Assembly: GCA_050260095.1 (NCBI GenBank)
Contig: JBLNBQ010000102.1
Span: forward strand, 1 to 31,591
Source: JBLNBQ01 sp050260095
GTDB taxonomy: Bacteria; Bacillota; UBA5301; DYFA01
Length of the DNA: 31,591 nucleotides
Reading direction: 5' to 3'
This document shows, one piece after another, positions 6,469-15,027 of the stretch. Below the pieces are notes generated by a model, which was not told the DNA's origin, did no database searches, and saw only the letters and a program-made list of their open reading frames with translations. Position 1 is the first letter of the stretch, and each line of letters starts with the position of its first letter. Both the position numbers and the translations under genes were made by a program.

Positions 6469-7428
6469 ATGAACGAGCCGCGGGTCGAGCACAAGACGGT
6501 GATGGCGGAGGAGGCCTTGGCGTACCTGGCCTGCCGGCCGGGGGGCGTGTACGTCGACTGCACCGTCGGAGGCGGGGGGCACGCGGCGGCCATCCTGGCG
6601 GCGTGCGGCCCGGACGGGCGGCTCATCGGGCTCGACCGGGACGACGCGGCCCTGAGCCGGGCCGGGGAACGCCTGGCGGCCGGGCTCGCCGGCGGACGGG
6701 TCACCCTGGTGCGGGCGAACTTCGCCGACTTGGCCGGGGTCTGTGAGGAGCTGGGGGTCCTTGGCGCAGACGGGGTCCTGTTCGACCTGGGCGTTTCCTC
6801 GTTCCAGCTCGACACGGAGGAACGGGGGTTCAGCTACCACGGCGAGGCGCCGCTCGACATGCGGATGGACCGCCGGGCGGGGCAGACTGCGGCGGACCTG
6901 GTGAACCAGGCTTCCCACGGGGAACTGGCCCGGATCATCCGGGAGTACGGGGAGGAGCGGTGGGCGAGCCGGATCGCCGCGGCGATCGTGCGCCGGCGGG
7001 AGGCCAAGCCGTTCGTGACTGCGGACGACCTGGTGGAGGCCATCAGAGACGCCATTCCGGCGGCGGCGCGCCGCGAGGGGCCGCATCCGGCCAGGCGGAC
7101 CTTTCAGGCCTTGCGCATCGCGGTCAACGACGAACTGGGGGCGATCTCCCGGGGGCTGGCGGCGGCGATCGAACTGCTGCGCCCGGGGGGGAGGCTGGTG
7201 GTCATCAGCTTCCACTCGTTGGAGGACCGGCTGGTCAAGCAGGCCTTCGTGGAAGGCGCCAAGGAGTGCGTCTGCCCGCCCCGGGCGCCGGTGTGCACCT
7301 GCGGGCATAAGCCCGTCCTGAGAATCCTCACCCGCCACCCGGTGTCGCCCAGCGAGGCGGAGGTGGCGGCTAATCCCCGGGCCCGCAGCGCGAAGCTGCG
7401 GGCGGCCGAACGGCTCGGTTCGAATTAG
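6469..7428 (+). CDS. rsmH: 16S rRNA (cytosine(1402)-N4)-methyltransferase RsmH (MraW)
   Basis: RsmH methylates N4 of C1402 in the decoding centre of 16S rRNA using S-adenosylmethionine. The 319-residue protein shows the family start HKTVMAEEAL, the SAM-binding loop VDCTVGGGGHAAAIL (about residues 29-43), the acidic GLDRDD, the segment LFDLGVSSFQLDTEERGFSY and the PLDMRMD motif. Near the C-terminus come RPGGRLVVISFHSLEDRLVK and a Cys-containing ECVCPPRAPVCTC stretch often seen in Gram-positive members. It is in its standard place between mraZ and ftsL. Confidence 0.97.
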   Translation: MNEPRVEHKTVMAEEALAYLACRPGGVYVDCTVGGGGHAAAILAACGPDGRLIGLDRDDAALSRAGERLAAGLAGGRVTLVRANFADLAGVCEELGVLGADGVLFDLGVSSFQLDTEERGFSYHGEAPLDMRMDRRAGQTAADLVNQASHGELARIIREYGEERWASRIAAAIVRRREAKPFVTADDLVEAIRDAIPAAARREGPHPARRTFQALRIAVNDELGAISRGLAAAIELLRPGGRLVVISFHSLEDRLVKQAFVEGAKECVCPPRAPVCTCGHKPVLRILTRHPVSPSEAEVAANPRARSAKLRAAERLGSN

Positions 7429-7448
7429 CCAGTGAGAGAGGGAATAAG

Positions 7449-7931
7449 ATGTCAGCGGCCAGGGCGATGGAGGGATATCCCAGCAGGTGGGATGTGGGAC
7501 GCGAGGAAAAAGTCACCATGGCCCCGCGCGTCCGGGGCAGGCGGAAGGCTTCGCCGGTCGCCCGCCTGGGAGCGTTCTTCGGCCTGCTGGGCCTGTTGCT
7601 GATGCTCTACGTCGCGGAGCAGGCGCTGGTGGTCACGCTCACGTACCGGCTGACCGGCGTCCAGGCCGCCATCCACGCGGCCACCGTGGAGACGGAGCAA
7701 CTGCAGCTCAGGATGAGTGAGTTGTCTTCGCTGGACCGGATCGAGAAGATCGCCCGGGAAGAGTTGCACCTGGTTTCGCCGGCGGCGGCGCAGTATCTGT
7801 CGGACGCGGAAGCGGTGCCGGTGGCCCCGCCTAGCCCGGAGGCGTCGCAGGTTCAGCCGACGGTGGTCGCCCGCTTGCACCGGTTCTTCGCCGGAGCGGT
7901 GGTGCAGACCGCCCGGGCGGCGCAGCGCTGA
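7449..7931 (+). CDS. ftsL: Cell division protein FtsL-like (septum formation initiator type)
   Basis: This 160-residue bitopic membrane protein has about 35 cytoplasmic residues rich in Arg and Lys. A single membrane segment spans about residues 39-61 (AFFGLLGLLLMLYVAEQALVV). A short periplasm-side coiled coil follows (QAAIHAATVETEQLQLRMSE) with the motif SLDRIEKIAREEL, where FtsL and DivIC proteins bind the FtsQ/DivIB partner. The tail after about residue 115 is low in complexity and longer than usual. Sequence conservation in FtsL is poor. The assignment rests on topology and on the position between rsmH and the PBP gene. GGGA at 7 bases supports the ATG at 7449. The FtsL-DivIC-DivIB complex activates septal synthase FtsW-FtsI. 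Confidence 0.85.
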   Translation: MSAARAMEGYPSRWDVGREEKVTMAPRVRGRRKASPVARLGAFFGLLGLLLMLYVAEQALVVTLTYRLTGVQAAIHAATVETEQLQLRMSELSSLDRIEKIAREELHLVSPAAAQYLSDAEAVPVAPPSPEASQVQPTVVARLHRFFAGAVVQTARAAQR

Positions 7932-7957
7932 AAGGAGCCGCGACACGGGAGGACTCT

Positions 7958-9940
7958 ATGTCTAAGTTCAGCCAGTTGGTCGTGCGAAAACGGGTGGCGC
8001 TGCTATTCTTGGCGGCCGCCGGTTTTCTGGTTTTTATCACCGGGCGGCTCTTCTGGGTCCAGGTGGTCCGCAAGGAGTTCCTGACCGCCCACGCGCTGGA
8101 CCAGCGGCTACACCCGGTGCCCATCGACCCGCGGCGGGGCACGATCTTCGACCGCAACGGAGAGAAGCTCGCCGTCTCCATCTCGGCCGACGCCGTCTAC
8201 GTCGTGCCGGCCGAGATCGCCAAGGACCCCCGCAAGGCCAAAGAGAAGGCGGCGCTGGTGGCGCGCCGGCTCCATGAGATCCTGGGCGTCGACGAGCAGG
8301 AAGTGCTGGCCAAGCTCGCCCGCCGCTCCTCCTCGGAGTGGATCAAGAAGAAGGTGCCCACGGAGCAGGCCCGGGCGGTGCGGGAGGCAGAGTTGCCGGG
8401 CGTCGGCGTGGTCGAGAACCCCCAGCGGTTCTATCCCAACCACATCCTGGCCTCGCAGATTCTCGGGATCGCCGGCATCGACAACCAGGGCCTCGAAGGC
8501 GTGGAGGTCTGGTACGACCGTTATCTCAAGGGGGTGCCGGGCCGGGTCGAGGCCGAGCGCGATGCCCGGGGCAACGTCATCCCCGGGGGCATGAAGCGCT
8601 ACATCCCGCCGCACGATGGGGCCGATCTGTACCTCACCATCGACCGGGTCGTCCAGTACATCGCCGAACGGGAACTGGCCAAGGCGCTCAAGGAGACCGG
8701 GGCGAAGAAGGGTGTCGCCATCGTCGTCAAGCCGAAGACCGGCGAGATCCTGGCGATGGCCAACCTGCCCTCGTTCGACCCCAACGATTTCCAGGCTTAC
8801 CCCGCCCAGAACCGGCGGAACACGGCCGTCTCCGACACCTACGAGCCGGGGTCGACCTTCAAGATCGTCACCGCGGCGACGGCGCTCGAGGAGCGGGTGA
8901 CCACCCCGGAGCGGCGGTTCTTCGACCCCGGGTTCATGCGGGTCGGCGGCCACGACATCCACTGCTGGCTTCCGGGGGGCCACGGTTCCCAGAGCTTCGT
9001 GGAGGGCGTGGAGAACTCGTGCAACGTCGTCTTCGGGACCTTGGGCATGGAGATCGGCGACGAGCGGTTCTACAACTACATCCGGGCCTTCGGATTCGGG
9101 CAGCCCACCGGCATCGACTTTCCGGGCGAGGCCGACGGCGTGGTGCACCTGCCGGGGACCATCTCCACCGTCGGGTGGGTGAACGTAGGGTTCGGGCAGG
9201 GGATCACCATGACGCCGCTGCAACTGCTCATGGCCGTCTCGGCGGTGGCCAACGACGGGCGGCTCATGCGTCCGTACCTCATTAAAGAGATCAAGTCGCA
9301 GGATGGCAAGGACCTCCGGGTCACGCAACCGACGCAGGTTCGGCAGGTCATCTCGCCCGAAACCGCCCGGGAACTGCGGCGCATCCTCCGCTCCGTCGTG
9401 GTCAACGGTTCGGGCAAGCGGGCGGACGTCCCGGGCTACCGCCCGGCCGGGAAGACCGGCACCGCGCAGGTGGCGGAGGCCGGCGGCTACTCGCATTCCA
9501 AGGTCATCGCCTCGTTCGTGGGCTTCGCTCCCTTTGACGACCCGGAGGTGGCGGCGATCGTCGCCTTGCACGAACCCACCTCCGGCGTGACCTTCGGCGG
9601 CGTGATCGCCGCTCCGGTCTGGCAGGCCATCATCCGCGACACCATGGCGCACCTGAAGATCCCGCCGGTGGTCGATCCTGCGGAGAAACGGAAGGACGGC
9701 ACCGCGACCGGCCCTGAACCCAGTGCGAAGGTCGACGTTCCCAATGCCCGCAACTACCCGCGGGGAGAGGCGTCCGCCCTCCTCACACAGGCCGGGCTGA
9801 CCTTCGCCTTCGACGGCGACGGGGAGATCGTGATCGACCAGGTGCCGAAGCCCGGCGCGACGGTGCCCGCCGGGACGAAGGTCTTGCTCCGCACCGCCGG
9901 GCCGCTGGGGCAGGGCGAGGGGCTCAACCCGGTCGAGTAG
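7958..9940 (+). CDS. spoVD: Septal penicillin-binding protein, FtsI/SpoVD type with PASTA domain
   Basis: This class B transpeptidase cross-links septal or spore-cortex peptidoglycan. The 660-residue protein has a membrane anchor at about residues 12-36 and a dimerisation domain opening with DPRRGTIFDRNG (58-69). The transpeptidase domain has active-site Ser299 in STFK (299-302), SCN (354-356) and KTGT (499-502). One C-terminal PASTA domain (about 596-655, starting VPNARNYPRGEASALLTQ) makes it SpoVD-like rather than a plain FtsI. Bacillus has both pbpB and spoVD at this place. Here there is one gene, so it probably serves division and perhaps also sporulation. It starts 26 bases after ftsL with GGGAGG in front and is read with FtsW in the same cluster. 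Confidence 0.93.
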   Translation: MSKFSQLVVRKRVALLFLAAAGFLVFITGRLFWVQVVRKEFLTAHALDQRLHPVPIDPRRGTIFDRNGEKLAVSISADAVYVVPAEIAKDPRKAKEKAALVARRLHEILGVDEQEVLAKLARRSSSEWIKKKVPTEQARAVREAELPGVGVVENPQRFYPNHILASQILGIAGIDNQGLEGVEVWYDRYLKGVPGRVEAERDARGNVIPGGMKRYIPPHDGADLYLTIDRVVQYIAERELAKALKETGAKKGVAIVVKPKTGEILAMANLPSFDPNDFQAYPAQNRRNTAVSDTYEPGSTFKIVTAATALEERVTTPERRFFDPGFMRVGGHDIHCWLPGGHGSQSFVEGVENSCNVVFGTLGMEIGDERFYNYIRAFGFGQPTGIDFPGEADGVVHLPGTISTVGWVNVGFGQGITMTPLQLLMAVSAVANDGRLMRPYLIKEIKSQDGKDLRVTQPTQVRQVISPETARELRRILRSVVVNGSGKRADVPGYRPAGKTGTAQVAEAGGYSHSKVIASFVGFAPFDDPEVAAIVALHEPTSGVTFGGVIAAPVWQAIIRDTMAHLKIPPVVDPAEKRKDGTATGPEPSAKVDVPNARNYPRGEASALLTQAGLTFAFDGDGEIVIDQVPKPGATVPAGTKVLLRTAGPLGQGEGLNPVE

Positions 9941-9981
9941 GCCATCCGGAGCAGGGGAACCTTAGGCTGAGGAGTGGGATT

Positions 9982-11490
9982 GTGACGCAGCTATCGGAGC
10001 TGATTTCGGACCTCAAGACGGTGGTGAGCTGGGGCGATCTGGAGGTCGCGATCACCGGCATCGCATACGATTCCCGGCGGGTGCAGCCGGGCAACCTGTT
10101 CGTCTGCATCCGGGGGCTCAAGACCGACGGTCACTTCTTCGTGAACGACGCGCTTGCCAGGGGCGCCGCGGCCGTGGTGGCCGAGCGCGACCTGCCCGAC
10201 CCTCTCCCCGTCCCGCTGGTGCGGGTGGACGATACCCGGCTGGCTCTGGGGCTGGTGGCGGCCCGGTTTTATGGCTATCCCGCCCGGGGGCTGCGGCTCA
10301 TCGGGGTCACCGGCACGAACGGGAAGACCTCCACCACCTACCTGGTCAAGGCGATCCTCGAGGCGGCGGGTCACCGCGTGGGGCTGATCGGCACCATCCG
10401 CAACCTCATCGGCGAGCGGGAAGTGCCCACGGAACGGACGACGCCGGAGTCGCTCGACCTCCAGGCGCTGCTGGCCGAGATGCGGGCGGCCGGGTGCACC
10501 CACGTCGTGATGGAAGTCTCTTCGCACGCCGTGGAGCTCAAGCGCATCGCCGGGGCCGAATTCGACCTGGGCGTCTTCACCAACCTGACGCAGGACCACC
10601 TGGATTTCCACGGCACCTTCGAGGCTTACCGGGCGGCCAAGGGCAAGTTCTTCACCTCGCTGGGCCACACCGCCAAGGCCGGCCGGCGCCAGGCGATCAT
10701 CAACGCCGACGACCCTTCCGCCGCCTACTTCGCCCAGGCGGCGACCGTCCCGGTGCTCACCTACGGGCTGGAGCAGGCGGCGCAGGTCCGGGCGGAGGAC
10801 ATCGACCTCACGCACGCCGGGCGCCTGCGCTACCGGCTGGTGGCTCCGGAAGGCCAGGTTGAGCTTAACCTGAAGCTTTCCGGGCGCTTCAACGTCTACA
10901 ACTCGTTGGCGGCGGCGGCGGCCGGCCTGGCGGAGGGCGCGCCGCTGGAGACCATCCGGCGGGGTCTCGAGGCCGTCCCCGGGGTGCCGGGCCGGTTCGA
11001 GGTCGTCGATGCCGGTCAGGACTTCATGGTGGTGGTCGACTTCGCCCACACGCCCGACGGCCTGGAGAACCTGCTGCGCGCCGCGGACGCCGTGAGCCGG
11101 GGCCGCAAGATCATCGTGTTCGGGTGCGGCGGCGACCGCGACCGCGGCAAGCGCCCCATCATGGGCGAGATCGCCGGCCGGCTGGCCGACTACACGGTCG
11201 TCACCAGCGACAACCCCCGGTCGGAGGATCCGGCGGCCATCTGCGCCGAGGTGGCGGCAGGCCTGGCCCGCACGGCCCCGGGGCCGGGCGGGTGGCGGGT
11301 GATGGTCGACCGGCGGGAGGCCATCGAACACGCTCTCTCCCTGGCGCGCCCGGGGGATCTTGTGCTGATCGCCGGCAAGGGCCACGAGACTTACCAGGTT
11401 TTCGCCGACCGCACCATCCATTTCGACGACCGGGAGGTCGTCCGCGAGGCGCTCGCCCGCCACGGAGGGTCCCTGCATGGAGAGGCTTAG
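9982..11490 (+). CDS. murE: UDP-MurNAc-L-Ala-D-Glu:meso-diaminopimelate ligase MurE
   Basis: MurE adds the third residue of the peptidoglycan stem peptide in the cytoplasm, using ATP. The 502-residue protein shows the ATP-binding loop GTNGKTS (111-117), the conserved EVSSHAVELKR (178-188), the carbamylated-lysine region YRAAKGKFF (Lys220) and DNPR at 410-413. DNPR is the known signature for meso-diaminopimelate as substrate rather than L-lysine. The start is a GTG preceded by GAGGAG at 7 bases. It overlaps murF by 14 bases. Its substrate would be made by MurC and MurD, whose genes are absent from this cluster. Confidence 0.97.
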   Translation: MTQLSELISDLKTVVSWGDLEVAITGIAYDSRRVQPGNLFVCIRGLKTDGHFFVNDALARGAAAVVAERDLPDPLPVPLVRVDDTRLALGLVAARFYGYPARGLRLIGVTGTNGKTSTTYLVKAILEAAGHRVGLIGTIRNLIGEREVPTERTTPESLDLQALLAEMRAAGCTHVVMEVSSHAVELKRIAGAEFDLGVFTNLTQDHLDFHGTFEAYRAAKGKFFTSLGHTAKAGRRQAIINADDPSAAYFAQAATVPVLTYGLEQAAQVRAEDIDLTHAGRLRYRLVAPEGQVELNLKLSGRFNVYNSLAAAAAGLAEGAPLETIRRGLEAVPGVPGRFEVVDAGQDFMVVVDFAHTPDGLENLLRAADAVSRGRKIIVFGCGGDRDRGKRPIMGEIAGRLADYTVVTSDNPRSEDPAAICAEVAAGLARTAPGPGGWRVMVDRREAIEHALSLARPGDLVLIAGKGHETYQVFADRTIHFDDREVVREALARHGGSLHGEA

Positions 11491-12940
11491 CCTGGAAGAA
11501 CTGCTCGAGGCGACCGGGGGTGAGATGGTCCAGGGTGCGCTGGGGAACGGTTTCACCGGCGTCTGCTGCGACAGCCGGACGGTTCGCCCCGGAGAACTCT
11601 TCGTGCCGCTTGCCGGCGAGCGGGTGGACGGCCACCGCTTCATCGGGGCGGCACTCGCGGCCGGGGCGGCCGGTTTCCTCTTCGCCCGGGGCGAGGGTTC
11701 ACTCTGGGAACGGCTGACGGCTCTTGAGGTGCCCTGGCCGATCCAGGTGGGCGAGCGGCACCCGTTCGTCGTGGGAGTCGACGACCCGCTCGCGGCCCTG
11801 CAGCGCCTGGCGGCTTTCTACCGGCGGCGGTTCCGCATCCCGGTGGTCGGCGTTACCGGGAGCGTCGGCAAGACCACGACGAAAGATCTGATCGCGGCGG
11901 TGCTCGGCGTCAGGTGGCGCACCGTGGCCACCCAAGGCAACTACAATAACGAACTCGGCCTGCCCCTGACCGTCTTTCGCCTCGATGCGACCACCGAAGC
12001 CGCCTGCTTCGAGTTGGGGATGCGGGGGCTGGGCCAGATCGCGGCGCTGGCCGCCATCGTGCAGCCGACGGTCGGGGTGGTCACCAACGTCGGCGAGACT
12101 CACCTGGAGCTGTTGGGCAGCAAGGCCAACATCGCCCGGGCCAAAGGCGAGCTGGTCGAGGCGCTGCCGGGCGACGGGGTGGCCGTCTTGAACGCCGACG
12201 ATCCTCTGGTGGCCGGGATGGCGGCGCGCTGCCGGGGCCGGGTCTGCTTCTATGGCGTCCGGGTGCCCGGTGCGGCGCCGGGCGGGCGGGAACTGGACGT
12301 GGCCGCCGCGGACGTGCAGTCGGCGGGGGTGCACGGAATGCGGTTCACGCTGGAGGCCGGCGGCGAGTCGGCCGAGGTCCGGCTGCCGGTGCCCGGGCGG
12401 CACAACGTGTCCAACGCGGTGGCCGCCGCCGCCGCCGGCCTGGCGCTGGGCTTGAGCTTGCCTGAGGTCGCCTGGGGTCTCGGCCAGGCGAGCCTGACCG
12501 CCATGCGGCTACAGCTCGAGCGCAGTCCCCGCGGCTTTCTGGTGATCAACGACGCCTACAACGCCAGCCCGGCGTCGGTGCGGAGCGCCTTGGCGCTGCT
12601 GGTCGAGAGCCGGGAGGGCGGCCGGGTTGTGGCGGTGCTCGGCGACATGCTCGAACTCGGGGAGATCAGCCCGGCGGCTCACCGGGAGGTGGGGCGTGTC
12701 GCAGCTTCGCTCGGCGTCGACCGGTTGCTGGGGGTCGGCCCCCTCTCGCGCTTCACGGTGGAGGGAGCCCGGGAAAGCGGTTTGGCCCGGGCCGACGCCT
12801 ACCAGAGCAACGCCGAGGCGCTGGCCGCGCTGGAAGGGCTGAGTCAGGGAGACGTGGTGCTGGTTAAGGGTTCCCGGGGGATGCACATGGAAGAGGTGGT
12901 CCGGGGGCTTTTGGAAGTGGGGGCAACGGAGCATGCTTAG
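11477..12940 (+). CDS. murF: UDP-MurNAc-tripeptide:D-Ala-D-Ala ligase MurF
   Basis: MurF attaches the D-Ala-D-Ala dipeptide to complete the UDP-MurNAc-pentapeptide. The 487-residue protein carries the ATP loop GSVGKTTTK (128-136), the family segment TQGNYNNELGLPLTVF, the central-domain TNVGETHLELLGS and NDAYNASPASVRSAL in the C-terminal domain. An upstream GGAGGG at 7 bases sets the ATG, which lies inside the end of murE. The stop overlaps the mraY start by 8 bases, so translation of the three genes is probably coupled. Confidence 0.97.
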   Translation: MERLSLEELLEATGGEMVQGALGNGFTGVCCDSRTVRPGELFVPLAGERVDGHRFIGAALAAGAAGFLFARGEGSLWERLTALEVPWPIQVGERHPFVVGVDDPLAALQRLAAFYRRRFRIPVVGVTGSVGKTTTKDLIAAVLGVRWRTVATQGNYNNELGLPLTVFRLDATTEAACFELGMRGLGQIAALAAIVQPTVGVVTNVGETHLELLGSKANIARAKGELVEALPGDGVAVLNADDPLVAGMAARCRGRVCFYGVRVPGAAPGGRELDVAAADVQSAGVHGMRFTLEAGGESAEVRLPVPGRHNVSNAVAAAAAGLALGLSLPEVAWGLGQASLTAMRLQLERSPRGFLVINDAYNASPASVRSALALLVESREGGRVVAVLGDMLELGEISPAAHREVGRVAASLGVDRLLGVGPLSRFTVEGARESGLARADAYQSNAEALAALEGLSQGDVVLVKGSRGMHMEEVVRGLLEVGATEHA

Positions 12941-13907
12941 GGCAATCATCGCAGGTATACTGGCCATGGCCTTCGTCCTGGCGTTGGGACCGGTCACCAT
13001 CACCTTCCTGCGGCGGGTGAAATTCGGCCAGACGGTCCGGACGGATGGGCCGCAAACCCACCTCAAGAAATCGGGCATCCCGACGATGGGCGGCATCCTG
13101 ATCGTCGCGGGAGCGGTCCTCACCTCGGCTGCGCTCGCTCCGCCGGAAGGGCGGCTGCTTCCCCTGGCCCTGGGGGCGGTTCTCGGTTACTTCCTGGTGG
13201 GCCTCGCCGATGACCTGCTCATCATCATCCGGCGGCGGTCGTTGGGCCTGAGGGCCCGGGCCAAGCTCTTCTGGCAGTTCCTTTTCGGCTTCGCCCTGGC
13301 TTATGCGGTGGCGGTTGCGCCCGGACTCGGAACGCAGTTGACCATTCCGGGCTGGAAGGGTGCCTTGACATTGCCGGTCTGGCTCTACGTGCTGTTTGGC
13401 GGCGTTTACATGACAGCCTGGACCAACGCGGTCAACCTGACCGACGGCCTCGACGGCCTCGCGGCGGGGACGGTGACCCTGGCCGCGGTGGCGTTCGGCC
13501 TCATCGCGCTGGGCCGCGCCGCGACCGACCTCGCGGTGCTGGCCTTTGCGGTGGCCGGGGCCTGCCTCGGGTTCATCTGGTTCAACGCGCCGCCCGCCCA
13601 GGTCTTCATGGGGGATTCCGGGTCACTGGCGCTGGGCGCCGCGCTGGGGGCGCTCGCCATGCTCACCAAGGCGGAACTCCTGCTCGTGGTCGTCGGCGGG
13701 CTCTTCGTGCTGGAGACGCTCTCGGTGGTCATCCAGGTCACCTCGTTCAAGCTCACTGGCCGGCGCGTCTTCAAGATGTCTCCGCTCCATCACCATTTTG
13801 AGCTGTTGGGTTGGCCGGAGAGCAAGGTGGTGGCCCGGTTCTGGCTGATCGGGCTGTTCTTCACCTTGGTGGGGCTGCTCCTCGCTCCGGGGCTGCTGCG
13901 GCTGTAG
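12933..13907 (+). CDS. mraY: Phospho-MurNAc-pentapeptide transferase MraY
   Basis: MraY transfers phospho-MurNAc-pentapeptide from UDP to undecaprenyl phosphate in the membrane, giving lipid I. The 324-residue, roughly ten-pass protein shows SGIPTMGG (47-54), the aspartate pair LADD (Asp93, Asp94), NAVNLTDGLDGLAAGT (165-180, catalytic Asp171), FMGDSGS (225-231) and PLHHHFELLGW (284-294). These are all hallmark motifs. The ATG sits within the last codons of murF. The gene that normally follows, murD, is not there. Only 11 bases separate mraY from ftsW. Confidence 0.97.
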   Translation: MLRAIIAGILAMAFVLALGPVTITFLRRVKFGQTVRTDGPQTHLKKSGIPTMGGILIVAGAVLTSAALAPPEGRLLPLALGAVLGYFLVGLADDLLIIIRRRSLGLRARAKLFWQFLFGFALAYAVAVAPGLGTQLTIPGWKGALTLPVWLYVLFGGVYMTAWTNAVNLTDGLDGLAAGTVTLAAVAFGLIALGRAATDLAVLAFAVAGACLGFIWFNAPPAQVFMGDSGSLALGAALGALAMLTKAELLLVVVGGLFVLETLSVVIQVTSFKLTGRRVFKMSPLHHHFELLGWPESKVVARFWLIGLFFTLVGLLLAPGLLRL

Positions 13908-13918
13908 GGGGTAGGGCG

Positions 13919-15019
13919 ATGAAACGCAGGCTGGTCACGGCCGATCTGATCCTGGTGGGGGCGGTCTTCGGGCTCTTGTGCATCGGCATCGTCATGGTGC
14001 TGTCGGCCAGCTCCTACGAGGCCTTCCACGACTATGGGGACGCCTTCCATTTCGGGCGGCAGCAGATCATTTCGGCCGTGGTCGGGCTCTTCGGCATGTT
14101 CTTCTTCATGAACTTCGACTATCATCGCCTCCGCAACCTGGCGGCGCCGGGGATGCTCATCGCCCTGGTCCTTCTGGCGGCGGTGCTGGTGGCGGGGACC
14201 AACGCCCTGGGCGCCACCCGGTGGATCCGGCTCGGCCCCCTCAACCTCCAGCCGACCGAGGTCGCCAAATTGGCGATGATCCTGTTCCTCGCGGCGTATT
14301 TCTCGGCCCGCCCGCAACGAGCGCTGTCGCTCGGCGGCCTCCTGGCGCCCCTGGGGCTTCTGGGCCTCATCGTCGTCCTGGTGATGAAGCAGCCCGACTT
14401 CGGGTCGACGCTCATCATCATCGGGCTCACGGTGGCGATCATGGTGGCGGCCGGCATGCGGTGGATCTTCCTGGGCGGGGCGGGGTTGGCGGCATTGCCA
14501 GCCCTGGTCTACCTCGCGATTTCCAAACCCTACCGGATGGCCCGGCTTTTGGCCTTCACGAATCCCTGGGCGCACCGGCAGGACATCGGCTATCAGACGG
14601 TCCAGTCGCTGCTCGCCTTGGGCTCGGGGGGGCTGCTCGGCCTGGGGCTGGGCCAGAGCAGGCAAAAGTATCTCTATCTCCCGGAGCAGCATACCGACTT
14701 CATCTTCGCCATCCTGGGTGAGGAGTTGGGGCTGCTGGGGACCCTGACCGTGGTCGCTCTCTACTTCGTCTTCGCCTGGCGAGGCTACCGGATCGCCATC
14801 AGCGCGCCCGACGAGTTCGGGGCCCTGCTGGCCGCCGGGTTGACCTCGGCCATCGTCTTTCAGGCCATCCTGAACATGCTCGTGATCTCGGGCGCGCTGC
14901 CGATCACCGGGGTGACGCTGCCGCTGCTCAGCTACGGCGGTTCGTCGCTCTCCATCACCCTGGCCGGGGTCGGCATCCTGCTCAACATCTCGAAGCACGC
15001 CCAGGAACGCAGGGGGTGA
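13919..15019 (+). CDS. ftsW: Septal peptidoglycan glycosyltransferase FtsW (SEDS family)
   Basis: FtsW polymerises lipid II into glycan strands at the septum together with its class B PBP, here the SpoVD-type protein. The 366-residue protein begins MKRRLVTADLILVGAVFGLL and has about ten membrane segments. Family motifs include GATRWIRLGPLNLQPTEVAK, KQPDFGSTLII with its catalytic-loop aspartate, YQTVQSLLALGSGG, EQHTDFIFAILGEELG and LPLLSYGGSS. The ATG at 13919 follows a G-rich stretch (GGGGGTAGGG). The frame is open further upstream within mraY, but that part is not FtsW-like. In sporeformers the same place may be called spoVE. Sequence alone does not separate the two roles. Confidence 0.95.
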   Translation: MKRRLVTADLILVGAVFGLLCIGIVMVLSASSYEAFHDYGDAFHFGRQQIISAVVGLFGMFFFMNFDYHRLRNLAAPGMLIALVLLAAVLVAGTNALGATRWIRLGPLNLQPTEVAKLAMILFLAAYFSARPQRALSLGGLLAPLGLLGLIVVLVMKQPDFGSTLIIIGLTVAIMVAAGMRWIFLGGAGLAALPALVYLAISKPYRMARLLAFTNPWAHRQDIGYQTVQSLLALGSGGLLGLGLGQSRQKYLYLPEQHTDFIFAILGEELGLLGTLTVVALYFVFAWRGYRIAISAPDEFGALLAAGLTSAIVFQAILNMLVISGALPITGVTLPLLSYGGSSLSITLAGVGILLNISKHAQERRG

Positions 15020-15027
15020 GGCTGCAG

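Noticed and set aside
8108..9652. 514-codon minus-strand frame opposite spoVD
   Set aside because: It is a shadow of the PBP gene with Asp/His/Gly-rich sequence and no ribosome binding site of note.
15016..15018. GTG start for murG overlapping the ftsW stop
   Set aside because: It is possible, but the ATG at 15028 has better Shine-Dalgarno spacing and matches the family start.
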